A stretch of 64,000 bases of DNA from assembly GCF_023111095.1 (NCBI RefSeq), contig NZ_JALGYW010000003.1:7446-71445 (forward strand), read 5' to 3'. Source of the stretch: Maribellus sp. YY47. GTDB taxonomy: Bacteria; Bacteroidota; Bacteroidia; Bacteroidales; Prolixibacteraceae. The notes beneath the pieces are model-generated. The model made no database searches. It saw nothing but the letters and a program-made list of their open reading frames with translations, and was not told the origin of the DNA. Positions 16,429 through 25,119 of the stretch are shown one piece after another (the stretch's first letter is position 1; the number at the start of each line of letters is the position of its first letter). A program made the position numbers and the translations under genes.

Positions 16429-17052
16429 TTACCGGTCCAAAACCCGGATGTCTTTGTTTTCAAGGATTTCGAATTTCTCAATGGTAAACCCGTGAGGGTT
16501 ATTATCACTCCTGACCGAGTTAATCAGGTTGCAGCGGGTAACAAGCGAGCGTTCGGTTATATTGCTCGACCGGATAATCCTTTGCCGGGCGTAGGTAACA
16601 GCCGTGTAGGGATAACTTACGAAGTTGCACGACACGCTGTCCACCTGTATTACCTGCTGGATATTCCCCGCGACCACCCGGTTGAAATACCCTTTTTCCT
16701 GCATGTCCTGATAATAGTTATAGGCACTCCTGTCGGCAAGAAACAGTGCGCGGGTGATATTGGTTTCAATAGCTTCCCGGTCGGGCGAAAGAGTAAAGAA
16801 CAGCTCATGAAAGCGGGTCACATGGTCACGCGCCTCCACCGGCCGGTTCTGGTCCATGTCCTGGGAGAGCGCAAGCATAAGCGATTTCCCTTGGTCAAGC
16901 ACATATATTTTCTGTCGCTGCGCTTCCGCATAACTGAAAGCATTCCATACCGAATAAACGGTTATCCCGGCACAGAGACAAAGAAATACCAGTGCGAAAA
17001 ACCGGATTTGACGGAATGATGTCTCTATATTTTTCAAACTTTTAAACTCCAT
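16429..17052 (-). CDS. traK: Conjugation protein TraK (VirB8-like)
   Basis: This 207-residue protein begins MEFKSLKNIETSFRQIRFF, the standard TraK opening. It has one membrane segment (about 18-36) followed by a periplasmic alpha/beta domain resembling VirB8. It is expected to be an inner-membrane scaffold of the mating channel. It lies 28 bases after traJ and 6 bases before traL within the tra operon. Confidence 0.9.
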   Translation of the reverse strand: MEFKSLKNIETSFRQIRFFALVFLCLCAGITVYSVWNAFSYAEAQRQKIYVLDQGKSLMLALSQDMDQNRPVEARDHVTRFHELFFTLSPDREAIETNITRALFLADRSAYNYYQDMQEKGYFNRVVAGNIQQVIQVDSVSCNFVSYPYTAVTYARQRIIRSSNITERSLVTRCNLINSVRSDNNPHGFTIEKFEILENKDIRVLDR

Positions 17053-17080
17053 AATTCTTTTGTTTTTTTGAGTGTTATGA

Positions 17081-18067
17081 TTATCGCCCGACGAGACGGC
17101 CGCCTATATTCCCGGCAGCGCCACCGGCCATACCTGCGGCATAGCTTCCTGCTTTCCCTGCGGTTTTATTAATGGCGTGGTTGGCGCTACCCATGCCGCC
17201 CGACTGGATAATCCAGTTAGCCACAGTCGGAACTGTAAAGTATCCAATGATACCAATGAGCATAAATACAATGTAAATCCCGTTTGAACCGTCAGGGATA
17301 TAATTGGGGTCTTCCAGCAGTTTGATATCTGCTTCCAGCATTAGTACCTGAATTCGCGCCAGTACCGCTGAAAAAAGGTCGGAAACCGGTAGCCACAGGT
17401 AAACGCTGATGTAGCGGGCAAGCCACTGGGTAAGCGTTGCCTGAAACCCGTCGTAAACGGAAAAGGCAAACGCAACAGGCCCCAAAATGGACAACACCAC
17501 CAAAAAAAAAGTCCGTAAAGTGTCAATTATCAATGCCGCTGCATTAAACAGCAGTTCCAGTAAATCCCTTACCACCTGACGTAACCACATTTTAATGTCG
17601 TACCAGAACCTCTCGCTCCACATCCCGATGATTTCAGGGGTGTCCCAGATTCCAAGGTCTTTCAGTTTCTGGTCGTAGGCTTCGTCATCCACCAGCCATG
17701 CTTTCCCTTCCCGCATACGTGCTTCGTATTCCAGTTCTTCTTTTTGTAGCTGGTAAGCTTCCATATCAAAGGTCTGGGTTTCTAAAATACTATGCGTCCC
17801 CCTGACAATCGGGCTCATCACTGCATTGATAGTCCCCAAAACAATAGTAGGGAAAAAGAGGATGCACAAACCGATAGCAAAAGGACGGAGCAATGGGAAC
17901 ACGTCGATGGGTTCAGCCCTTGCCAATGCCTGCCATACCCGGTATGCCACATAAAACAAAGCTCCCAATCCGGCCAGTCCTTTCGCTACGCCAATCATGT
18001 CACCGCAGAGAGGTATCATATCTTCATAAAGGTTCCTTAGAACCTGGTGCAGGTTTTCAAAATCCAT
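17081..18067 (-). CDS. traJ: Conjugation protein TraJ (VirB6-like)
   Basis: This 328-residue polytopic inner-membrane protein has hydrophobic segments near 25-45, 60-85, 170-205 and 250-275. The N-terminus MDFENLHQVLRNLYEDMIPL and the Gly/Ala-rich C-terminal tail (AAGMAGGAAGNIGGRLVGR) are characteristic of TraJ in Bacteroides conjugative transposons. By analogy with VirB6 it should line the inner-membrane part of the channel. It sits between traI and traK in the usual order. Confidence 0.9.
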   Translation of the reverse strand: MDFENLHQVLRNLYEDMIPLCGDMIGVAKGLAGLGALFYVAYRVWQALARAEPIDVFPLLRPFAIGLCILFFPTIVLGTINAVMSPIVRGTHSILETQTFDMEAYQLQKEELEYEARMREGKAWLVDDEAYDQKLKDLGIWDTPEIIGMWSERFWYDIKMWLRQVVRDLLELLFNAAALIIDTLRTFFLVVLSILGPVAFAFSVYDGFQATLTQWLARYISVYLWLPVSDLFSAVLARIQVLMLEADIKLLEDPNYIPDGSNGIYIVFMLIGIIGYFTVPTVANWIIQSGGMGSANHAINKTAGKAGSYAAGMAGGAAGNIGGRLVGR

Positions 18068-18086
18068 AGTTTACGTATTTTACCTG

Positions 18087-18707
18087 TTACCAGTATCTAT
18101 CCGAAGGGCTGCCATAAAGCGCCAACACCCTGTCAGTATCGGCTTTTGCTTTGCCCCGGATAAACGAAACGGAGATGCTTTTCTGCGTATAATACCTCGT
18201 CAGGTTGCGGTAACCCAGCATCCGGTTATAAATCTGGTCAATCATATCCATGCGCTCCTTATCCGACATGGAAAGCCCGTTACTGCTGGTGACAATATTC
18301 TTCAGTTCCGTGATTAATGCACCTCCTTCCTCCATTAACCGGGCATAACCAGCCGAGATAGCAGCCAGCTCGTCCACCGTAAAATTGGGGTCGGCAACCA
18401 TCTTATTAAAACCCGTGATATAGATATCGCTGATTTCGCTAATCATTTCAATGGTAAGCTTCACCTTGCGGGCATCTTTAATCAGGTTGTTTACTGATTT
18501 TAGGGCATCGTAATATTGTTTACCCTGCTCATAAATTTTCACGGTTTCCTGTACATTCTTTACCATATTCGTCAAAGTGGACGAAGACTTTACCACCTGC
18601 TGAATATTTTGTACCAGATTGGACGGGTCAATCACCGCCCATTGCGCTTTAGCCTGAAAAGACAAGCTGATCAGGGCTATGCACACGATTAAAACTATTC
18701 GTTTCAT
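18087..18707 (-). CDS. traI: Conjugation protein TraI
   Basis: This 206-residue protein starts at MKRIVLIVCIALISLSF with a cleavable signal ending QAKAQ. The mature part is helical (WAVIDPSNLVQNIQQVVKS, TNMVKNVQETVKIYEQGKQY), as in the DUF4141/TraI family, which resembles VirB5-type periplasmic subunits. The ORF is open a further 114 bases upstream, but the signal peptide fixes the start at 18707. It lies 61 bases after the preceding gene and 19 bases before traJ. Confidence 0.88.
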   Translation of the reverse strand: MKRIVLIVCIALISLSFQAKAQWAVIDPSNLVQNIQQVVKSSSTLTNMVKNVQETVKIYEQGKQYYDALKSVNNLIKDARKVKLTIEMISEISDIYITGFNKMVADPNFTVDELAAISAGYARLMEEGGALITELKNIVTSSNGLSMSDKERMDMIDQIYNRMLGYRNLTRYYTQKSISVSFIRGKAKADTDRVLALYGSPSDRYW

Positions 18708-18768
18708 ATTTTTTGCTTTTATTGATTGATACTTTGGGTTGAAGGGCGGGATTAGTTCCTCAAAGATT

Positions 18769-19080
18769 CTAATCCTCAACCCTGTAGTATTTTCCGTAAG
18801 CGGAAAGTTGCAGTACGTCATTGTCGGTATTGTAGGACAGGCTCATCACTCCGTAAAGGTTGACATACCGGATACCCTGATGTTTTTTGACAGGACACCG
18901 GAACATTTCTCCGGCATTGAAGGCAAACTCCATAAAGAAGCAGCCATTTTTCTTATCACTGTTTCTGTATATCCGGATATCCGGCGCACCTTCCCGGCTT
19001 TTCCATCGCCCGGTTAGTTCCTCCAGGGCAAATTCAGTTTTTGTTCCCAATGGATTGCTCCCGGTAGTTTCTGAATACAT
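18769..19080 (-). CDS. DUF3876-like protein at the traH position
   Basis: This 103-residue protein, beginning MYSETTGSNPLGTKTEFAL, is a small beta-rich domain (GRWKSREGAPDIRIYRN, GCFFMEFAFNAGEMF, VMSLSYNTDNDVLQLS) that I associate with DUF3876. It sits exactly between traG and traI, where CTnDOT has traH, and is tightly packed with traG (10 bases). No signal peptide is seen with this start. An in-frame ATG at 19143 would overlap traG by 52 bases and seems unlikely. Role in transfer unknown. Confidence 0.75.
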   Translation of the reverse strand: MYSETTGSNPLGTKTEFALEELTGRWKSREGAPDIRIYRNSDKKNGCFFMEFAFNAGEMFRCPVKKHQGIRYVNLYGVMSLSYNTDNDVLQLSAYGKYYRVED

Positions 19081-19090
19081 GGGTTGCGTG

Positions 19091-21589
19091 TTATTGCTGT
19101 TTGCTTTCAGCAAGTTGTTTAATGGCCAGCTCAATGTCGCCATTCAGTTTTCCCGCGAGCTGCATCACTTCCATTTTTTCCGATTCTTCGGTAGTGTAGG
19201 TCAGGTATTCTGAAACCGACACTTCTGTGGCATAAACCGCACTTTGAACACCTCCCAATCCTATCCAGACCTCTTTGTAACGACGGCTTGGTGCATTACT
19301 CATGTTAATGGAAAGAATCTGCGATTTTTCCTTTTCTGTCAGTCCCAGCAAAGCCTGTATCTGGTCGAACTTGTTCATGTATTTGCGCTGGTCGAGCAGT
19401 ATCTTGCAATCCGAATTATTGATAATACTTTCCTTGACCACCGGGCTGGAAATAATGTCGTCTACTTCCTGCGTAACGACAATGGCTTCGCCAAAATACT
19501 TACGGACGGTTTTGTACATATATCGCAGGTATTCAGCCATATTAGCCGAAGCAATTGCCTTCCATGCCTCTTCCACTATCAATTGTTTCCTGACCCCTTT
19601 CAGACGGCGCATTTTGTTGACAAAAGCCTCCATAATGATGATGGTCACCACGGGAAAAAGCTCGCGGTTTTCTTTAATGGCATCAATCTCAAATACGATA
19701 AAGCGTTTGGATAGCAGGTCGATATTCTTATCCGAGTTCAACAGGAAATCAAACCTTCCGCCCCGGTAATATTGCCTCAGGGTAGTCAGCATATTGTCGA
19801 TATTAAAATCATCCCTGCCTACCTTGATTTCCCTTTCTTCCAGTTCACGGCGGTAGTCATCGCGCATATACTCATAGAAAGTATTAAAGCAGGGTGTGAT
19901 ATCTTGGTTTTCCTGAATGCGGCGGATATAAGCCGATACCGCACTACCCAGCTCACCGCTTTCGGTTTTGGACACTTTATCATCTTCGCTTTTCCACAGC
20001 GTAAGCAGCAGAGTTTTGATGCTGTCTTTCTTTTCCACGTCGAACACATAATCGTCGGTGAAAAATGGATTGAATGAAATCGGGCTTTCTTCGGTATAGG
20101 TGAAATAAACGCCGTCCTCTCCCTTGGTTTTCCGGTGAATCATTTCGCACAGTCCCTGATAGCTATTACCGGTATCCACAAGCACAACATGGGTTCCCTG
20201 CTCATAATACTGCCTCACAAGATGGTTCATAAAGAACGACTTTCCGCTTCCACTTGGCCCCAGTACGAATTTATTCCGGTTGGTGATAATCCCTTTTTTC
20301 ATCGGTAAATCAGAAATATCCAGATGGATAGGTTTCCCATTTACGCGATCACACATCTTAATCCCAAAAGGCGATGGCGACGAGCGGTAATTGGTTTCTT
20401 CAGTAAAGAAGCAAAGTGCCTGCTCGATAAAAGTGTAAAAGCTTTCTTCCGAAGGAAAATCGCCTGTATTACCCGGAATAGCCGCCCAGTAAAGGGTGGC
20501 TGCATCCACGGTATTGTGACGGGGCTTGCACTCCATTAATGCCAACTGCGAACCAACTTCGTTACGAATATGCTTTAGTTCCTGCTCATCCTCACTCCAC
20601 GCCATCACGTTAAAATGCGCCCGGATAGAAGTCAGCCCGTGAGAGTGGGCTTCATTCAGGTAAAGGTCAATCCATTCCTTGTTAATGGCATTGCCCCGGC
20701 TGTACCGTGATAGCGACTGCATATTTCTTGCACTCTTTTCAAACTTCCGCAGGTTTTCTGCGCTGTCATCCAAGAACAAATACTGGTTAAATATATGGTC
20801 ACAGGACAAGAGCAATCCCACGGGGGCGGCAAACGACAAAAGGCAGTCGCTCCGGTCGGTGGACAGTTTTTCGTAACGCATGTCCGTCCCGACCTTTCCG
20901 GGTAAATCTTCCACATCGGACAAGGTATGCAGACAAACGTGTTTATCGCCAATCCGCAGGCTGTCCGCTCCCAGTTCTATGTCTTCCAGACAGGTCGTGT
21001 TATCGAGTGAAAGTGAAAAGTATTTCTCTATTAACCCGGCATTTTCCGGTGTTCCGACAATTTCATCGGTCTTAAGCCGGATAAAGCTAATAAAACCGCT
21101 GTCGTTGATAATCCGCTCAAACTGTCCTACAGCTTCCAGAAACCTGACTGTGCTTTCTTTATTGACCTCTTTGGGGATGATATTGCCCCGGCAGAGAGAT
21201 GAAAAGTTGCTTTGCATCCGCATCCGCTCTTTGGTCGTTTTGGTCAGGAAAAGGAAGCATTCATGGTTAAGGTACGGACGTTCATTAAAATGACGTTCGT
21301 AACTGCGGGAGAGGAAACTCATTTCTCCGTTTTCTGATTTAGGTTGGTAAGTTTCCCGGACAAACCAATCCTGTTTATGTACTACACTATAATCGGGAAG
21401 CACTTTGACCGCTTTGGCCCAGGCAGAATGAATGGCTTCGTATTCGGGCGAAGTTACCGTAAACAGTTCCGGCAGGCTTACACGGAAAACTACCGTTACA
21501 TCAGCATCCTTACTGATAATACAATCATGTTCCACACTCAACAGTGGGAATTTACCTTCAATAGTTGTTGCTTTCATTGTATTCCTCAT
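19091..21589 (-). CDS. traG: Conjugation ATPase TraG (VirB4-like)
   Basis: This 832-residue protein has a Walker A motif GPSGSGKS at about 445, a Walker B-type LIVEEAW near 670 and the C-terminal VirB4 helicase-like domain. The N-terminal half carries the usual TraG opening (EGKFPLLSVEHDCIISKDAD). It is the cytoplasmic motor that energises pilus assembly and DNA transport. Its ATG overlaps the traF stop (ATGA), which I used to choose the start, although a second ATG lies four codons on. Confidence 0.95.
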   Translation of the reverse strand: MRNTMKATTIEGKFPLLSVEHDCIISKDADVTVVFRVSLPELFTVTSPEYEAIHSAWAKAVKVLPDYSVVHKQDWFVRETYQPKSENGEMSFLSRSYERHFNERPYLNHECFLFLTKTTKERMRMQSNFSSLCRGNIIPKEVNKESTVRFLEAVGQFERIINDSGFISFIRLKTDEIVGTPENAGLIEKYFSLSLDNTTCLEDIELGADSLRIGDKHVCLHTLSDVEDLPGKVGTDMRYEKLSTDRSDCLLSFAAPVGLLLSCDHIFNQYLFLDDSAENLRKFEKSARNMQSLSRYSRGNAINKEWIDLYLNEAHSHGLTSIRAHFNVMAWSEDEQELKHIRNEVGSQLALMECKPRHNTVDAATLYWAAIPGNTGDFPSEESFYTFIEQALCFFTEETNYRSSPSPFGIKMCDRVNGKPIHLDISDLPMKKGIITNRNKFVLGPSGSGKSFFMNHLVRQYYEQGTHVVLVDTGNSYQGLCEMIHRKTKGEDGVYFTYTEESPISFNPFFTDDYVFDVEKKDSIKTLLLTLWKSEDDKVSKTESGELGSAVSAYIRRIQENQDITPCFNTFYEYMRDDYRRELEEREIKVGRDDFNIDNMLTTLRQYYRGGRFDFLLNSDKNIDLLSKRFIVFEIDAIKENRELFPVVTIIIMEAFVNKMRRLKGVRKQLIVEEAWKAIASANMAEYLRYMYKTVRKYFGEAIVVTQEVDDIISSPVVKESIINNSDCKILLDQRKYMNKFDQIQALLGLTEKEKSQILSINMSNAPSRRYKEVWIGLGGVQSAVYATEVSVSEYLTYTTEESEKMEVMQLAGKLNGDIELAIKQLAESKQQ

Positions 21590-21915
21590 GCTGCATTCTC
21601 CTTTCTTATTTTTTGGAAAAGGCTACGGGGAACTTTCCGGTTAATCAGGTAACGGGGATGCTGTTTTTTGGCCATGAGCTTCATCAGTCCGGATTCCCCG
21701 TAACGGTTGTTCAGGTTGAAAGTCAGCCAGACAAGCACCGAAGCGGCAATTACACCGAAAGCGATGCAAACCCACTGGCTGACCCCTGCCATGTACAGGA
21801 TGATAAACACCACGAACACGGCAAGCAGCCCGGCAGCGAAAATAAACAGGTACTGCGATTTCAGACCGCGAAATTCCACGCTTTTGCCAATTCCTTTGTT
21901 GATATTGTACTCCAT
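21586..21915 (-). CDS. traF: Conjugation protein TraF (VirB3-like)
   Basis: This 109-residue protein, starting MEYNINKGIGKSVEFRGLK, has two adjacent membrane segments (about 22-40 and 44-64) and then NRYGESGLMKLMAKKQHPRY. This is the pattern of DUF4133/TraF, comparable to VirB3. It should sit in the inner membrane with TraG. Its stop overlaps the traG start, indicating coupling. The ORF is open further upstream, but that would run into traE. Confidence 0.88.
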   Translation of the reverse strand: MEYNINKGIGKSVEFRGLKSQYLFIFAAGLLAVFVVFIILYMAGVSQWVCIAFGVIAASVLVWLTFNLNNRYGESGLMKLMAKKQHPRYLINRKVPRSLFQKIRKENAA

Positions 21916-21935
21916 AAAAATTTTCGGGAAATCAA

Positions 21936-22238
21936 TTAAAGGAAGAAGGAACGCAGAATGGTAGCAGCAACAATTAGAAAAATACATGCCCCGAACCAGC
22001 TTGCAGCAGTTTTACTGGTGTCCGGGTCTCCCGAGCTGAACTTGTTGTAAACTTTGATTCCGCCGATAAGTCCTACCACTGCGCCAATGGCATAAATCAG
22101 TTTGGTTCCGGGATCAAAATACGAAGTAACCATATTGGTAGCTTCTGTAATCCCGGCGGTGCCATCGCCCTGTGCAAATGCGGTTGAAATAGCAGCCATT
22201 AAGAAAGCTGCCTGCATCAAAATCTTCTTTTTTGTCAT
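21936..22238 (-). CDS. traE: Conjugation protein TraE (VirB2-like)
   Basis: This 100-residue protein has a signal peptide (MTKKKILMQAAFLMAAISTAFA) and two hydrophobic segments (about 44-62 and 80-97), the layout of DUF4134/TraE, which resembles VirB2-type pilin subunits. The sequence KLIYAIGAVVGLIGGIKVYN is typical. It starts a subgroup in the operon: a 100-base gap before it holds a GC-rich hairpin and a copy of the GGATATTTTAGTGGT repeat. Confidence 0.9.
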   Translation of the reverse strand: MTKKKILMQAAFLMAAISTAFAQGDGTAGITEATNMVTSYFDPGTKLIYAIGAVVGLIGGIKVYNKFSSGDPDTSKTAASWFGACIFLIVAATILRSFFL

Positions 22239-22256
22239 ATTGGTTTCTTTGTTTAT

Positions 22257-22284
22257 GGTGCGGGAACTATTTAAGCCCCGCACC
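22257..22284 (-). promoter_or_regulatory. GC-rich hairpin in the traE leader
   Basis: GGTGCGGG (22257-22264) and CCCGCACC (22277-22284) form a perfect 8-bp stem with a 12-nt loop, 19 bases before the traE start. No T-run follows on either strand, so it is more likely a translational or mRNA-stability element than a terminator. Confidence 0.5.
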
Positions 22285-22309
22285 GGGTAAATAAAATATT
22301 TGTTGTTTT

Positions 22310-22324
22310 GGATATTTTAGTGGT
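22310..22324 (+). repeat. Repeat GGATATTTTAGTGGT, copy upstream of traE
   Basis: Same sequence as at 14769-14783, here between traD and traE and antisense to both, 72-86 bases from the traE start. Confidence 0.6.
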
Positions 22325-22384
22325 CGTATGAAATGAGTCTTCCTATCCGTAATCGTGTTTTTTCATTCGTTCATTTTTAATGCG

Positions 22385-23167
22385 TTATACATAATTTCTG
22401 ACATCAAACCCTTTGGGAACAGAGGTCGCAGAAGGCTTATTTTCTCCTGACTCTCCGGCTTTCCGCTGATGGAAAGCTTTCAGGTACGAATTAATTAATC
22501 CGCCGACCCTGTCTTCCCTCTCGGGTTCACCTGAAACCATTGCTTCAAACATATCGGTATGTTTCAGGTGCAGAAGAACTCGTCCTGTTTCTTCTTTTTT
22601 CTCCTCTGTGATAATCGGATTGTGTACCACGGTGCGGTAGGCTTCGCCCATTTGTTCAAAACTGATTCCCTCGGCCAGTGAACGGCCTGAAACCTGTAAG
22701 GCTTCGTATTCTTCCTCTTCATCCCCCGTTTCCGGTTCTTCCGGTATCGGGCAGTCAATGTCGAGTGGCGGGTTGGCTTCGCCGGGAGGAACTTCGCCGA
22801 AAACTTCATCCAGTTCGCTCACTGGAATTATCCGGGAATGTTCTTTTGGTACATCTGACGGGACAAATATATTTTCTTTCCGCTTATCTTTTTCGTTGTC
22901 CGGTTCTGTGGCCGTTTGTGGCACAGGGATGCGTTCCTTGAGGACAAACTGGCTTTTACCTACAATGTCACCTTTGTTCTTTTTTCGGTCCTGTTCCAGG
23001 AGCATTGCCTCGCTGTTTTCTTTCCGAAAACGCCGGTTTTCCGAAATGAAGAAGTACATCGTCCAGAGCGCATAAAGTATGGCAAAAGTAACTAGCAGTG
23101 CCAACACGGTATTGGATGTAATCGTTATCATCTGCTGCTGAAATTTGAATCGTTTCACTGGTTTCAA
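22385..23167 (-). CDS. traD: Conjugation protein TraD-like
   Basis: This protein of up to 260 residues has a membrane segment near the N-terminus (MITITSNTVLALLVTFAIL, about 13-38), a charged helix, a long acidic Pro/Glu-rich middle (about 95-165) and a helical C-terminus (VGGLINSYLKAFHQRK). Length, position after the two DUF3408-type genes and before traE fit TraD of CTnDOT-type elements. The listed first codon is TTG; GTG at 23158 or ATG at 23131 are alternative starts. It overlaps the upstream gene by four bases. Confidence 0.75.
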   Translation of the reverse strand: MKPVKRFKFQQQMITITSNTVLALLVTFAILYALWTMYFFISENRRFRKENSEAMLLEQDRKKNKGDIVGKSQFVLKERIPVPQTATEPDNEKDKRKENIFVPSDVPKEHSRIIPVSELDEVFGEVPPGEANPPLDIDCPIPEEPETGDEEEEYEALQVSGRSLAEGISFEQMGEAYRTVVHNPIITEEKKEETGRVLLHLKHTDMFEAMVSGEPEREDRVGGLINSYLKAFHQRKAGESGENKPSATSVPKGFDVRNYV

Positions 23168-23475
23168 AAAATATCAGTATTCTTTTTCTTGTACAGTTTG
23201 GTAATGTCCTCCTGGAACATGGCAAAGTGATGTTCCAGCACATTGTCCAGGTAGCTGAACAGCGACAGTTCGTTTTCTCCGATTACCCGGACTATTTTCA
23301 GGATGCGGTCATGATACTCTTTGCGGATATAAACCACTTTCCCATTACGTGTTTTGATTTCTGCTTCTTTGAAAAAGAAAGCCCCGTAGTTTATCTCGTT
23401 GCGAGGGTTACTTTCTGCATTTCGTTTGTCTGATGGTTGCTTTGCTGCAGTTCGATTTTTACTGAATAGTTTCAT
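23164..23475 (-). CDS. DUF3408-type conjugation protein (short paralogue)
   Basis: This 103-residue protein has a basic N-terminus, then KTRNGKVVYIRKEYHDRIL and IGENELSLFSYLDNVLEHHF. Its upstream neighbour has the same pattern (RTGKMVYIRRDFHDTIQ, YIDNILVHHFETF), so the two arose by duplication. This is the DUF3408 domain, with strand-helix-helix features resembling ribbon-helix-helix DNA-binding proteins, located where CTnDOT carries traB/traC. Probably cytosolic and DNA-bound; the exact role is unknown. Confidence 0.8.
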   Translation of the reverse strand: MKLFSKNRTAAKQPSDKRNAESNPRNEINYGAFFFKEAEIKTRNGKVVYIRKEYHDRILKIVRVIGENELSLFSYLDNVLEHHFAMFQEDITKLYKKKNTDIF

Positions 23476-23903
23476 TTTTCCAAGTCTTTTATAATGTTTA
23501 TCCCTTTATGTTTTTCGTTATACAAACGGGTTATCTCTCCGCCAAAAGTTTCAAAGTGATGGACCAGTATGTTGTCGATGTACCCGGAGAGCGATACCGC
23601 GTTGTCTCCAATTACACGGCATATCGTCTGAATCGTATCATGAAAATCCCGGCGGATATAAACCATTTTGCCTGTTCGGGCAGTAATTGAAGATTCTCTG
23701 ACAAAAAGCGTCTCATAATCATGTTCTTTGCTTCGTCTGCGCCGGATTTCATCTTTAGGTGGTTCCGTTTTCTGAGCAGGCGGCTCTCCGGGACTTTCAT
23801 TATTTTCCCTCACCAGTGATTCATGATCCACCGGTACGTCCTGCAGGAAAGAAGCGATAATTGCTTTTTCATTTATATCCTCTTTTTTGATTGTTTTTGC
23901 CAT
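23472..23903 (-). CDS. DUF3408-type conjugation protein (long paralogue)
   Basis: This 143-residue protein starts MAKTIKKEDINEKAIIASF. An acidic, Pro-rich linker (about 35-65) precedes a DUF3408-type domain (RTGKMVYIRRDFHDTIQ, GYIDNILVHHFETFGGEI). The in-frame TTG at 23939 would overlap traA; the ATG at 23903, four bases after the traA stop, is preferred. It is paralogous to the next gene, whose start overlaps its stop. Confidence 0.8.
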   Translation of the reverse strand: MAKTIKKEDINEKAIIASFLQDVPVDHESLVRENNESPGEPPAQKTEPPKDEIRRRRSKEHDYETLFVRESSITARTGKMVYIRRDFHDTIQTICRVIGDNAVSLSGYIDNILVHHFETFGGEITRLYNEKHKGINIIKDLEK

Positions 23904-23907
23904 TGCA

Positions 23908-24663
23908 TTATATTTTGATGATTTCCAAAATTTCTTCAATAAGGGTATCGAGGTTGCTTCCTTTCAGCAATGCTTTACCGGCCGGGAACATGGTCGAACG
24001 GAACAGGGCTTTATGAGAAGAGGGAAGCTCACGGCGAAAACGTTTGCTGTCAGGCAGAAAGGTTTTCAGCAGGGGAAGGTGAAGTTCTGCAATAACCTGT
24101 TCATAGACTTCGTATAATTCCGTTTTTTCCCGTCCGTCCACTAAATTCCATATAAGATATAAGCCTTTAACCCTGGATTTTCCGGTGGTGATGATGTTGT
24201 CATTCAGACGGGACGCAAAACGTAAGGTGCTTTCAAGTACCACCCTGTCGGCGCTGATGGGTGAAAAAATATAATCCATCAGAGACAGGGTATAAATTAC
24301 CCCTTCCTTATTGACTGTTCCCGGTAAATCAAAAAAGATAATGTCATATTTCCCTTTAGCCATTAACGCTTCGGCAGTTTCCGGGGCTTTTTCGGGAAGG
24401 CTCTTTACCACCGGGTACATTTTCTTTTGCAGCCGTGTGAACTGTTCATATGCCAGTGACTTGTAGTAATCATCCTCCGTAGCCATTTTTAAATCGCGCT
24501 TGCGCATTTCAGCCATGCTGTATTGCGGATAATCACAATCCACTACTGCCACATCGTAACCTTTCACGTAGTGCAGGTATGAAGCTGCCAGTACGGTCAG
24601 GGTTGTTTTTCCGGCCCCTCCTTTTTGAGTGGAGAAGGCAATGCATAAATTTTTCTTTTTCAT
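23908..24663 (-). CDS. traA: Conjugation protein TraA (ParA-family ATPase)
   Basis: This 251-residue protein has a deviant Walker A motif KGGAGKTT at about 14-21, a switch region VVDCDYPQYSM and the FFDLPGTVN Walker B-like region, all typical of ParA/MinD ATPases. In CTnDOT-type elements the first tra gene encodes such a protein. A role in positioning the transfer apparatus or the element is likely but not proven. It is the first gene of the minus-strand tra operon; its promoter must lie in the 724-base divergent region to mobA. Confidence 0.9.
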   Translation of the reverse strand: MKKKNLCIAFSTQKGGAGKTTLTVLAASYLHYVKGYDVAVVDCDYPQYSMAEMRKRDLKMATEDDYYKSLAYEQFTRLQKKMYPVVKSLPEKAPETAEALMAKGKYDIIFFDLPGTVNKEGVIYTLSLMDYIFSPISADRVVLESTLRFASRLNDNIITTGKSRVKGLYLIWNLVDGREKTELYEVYEQVIAELHLPLLKTFLPDSKRFRRELPSSHKALFRSTMFPAGKALLKGSNLDTLIEEILEIIKI

Positions 24664-25040
24664 TTTTAATCATTTAATAAGTTATACATACAGTTGATTA
24701 TACATCTGATTTGCCAACTGATTGGGTGGATAACCGGCCACAAAAACATCCGTTAGTACGTGTAGCTGTTTGGGTTCCTGAATGATTGGCCGTTTTAACG
24801 TATGAATGCTTGAATGACTGGCTGGCTACATGTCGAATCATACACCTGATTATTTTATCAATCATCCAGCTATACAGTGTTATGTCCGGTCTTTTGGAAA
24901 GCCATTCATTCGGCTTTCTGTTCATTATATCTTTCAGCCATTTTATCCTACCATCAATCAGTTGCATAATCAGTCATATTTTAAAAACCTCATGCAAATA
25001 AAAGCCAATAAAATTCTGATTAAACGGGCCTTGCAGCAGG

Positions 25041-25076
25041 TGGCATCTTGTGGCATTGGAATGGCATCTTTTGGCG
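25041..25076 (+). promoter_or_regulatory. Phased TGGCA direct-repeat array, copy 2
   Basis: TGGCA at 25041, 25051 and 25062 and TGGCG at 25072 are spaced 10, 11 and 10 bases. The 16-mer ATGGCATCTTTTGGCG (25061-25076) recurs with one change at 6064-6079. Confidence 0.65.
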
Positions 25077-25111
25077 TAGATACATGTTGTACAGTCAGTT
25101 ACAATGACCGC

Positions 25112-25119
25112 TAACTTTG
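25112..25119 (+). promoter_or_regulatory. Promoter-like -7 box in the traA-mobA region
   Basis: TAACTTTG matches TAnnTTTG exactly. A TTG at 25087-25089 lies 22 bases upstream, slightly more than the usual spacing. The phased TGGCA array ends just before this -33 position, as an activator site might. It would transcribe toward mobA, 270 bases away. Confidence 0.4.
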
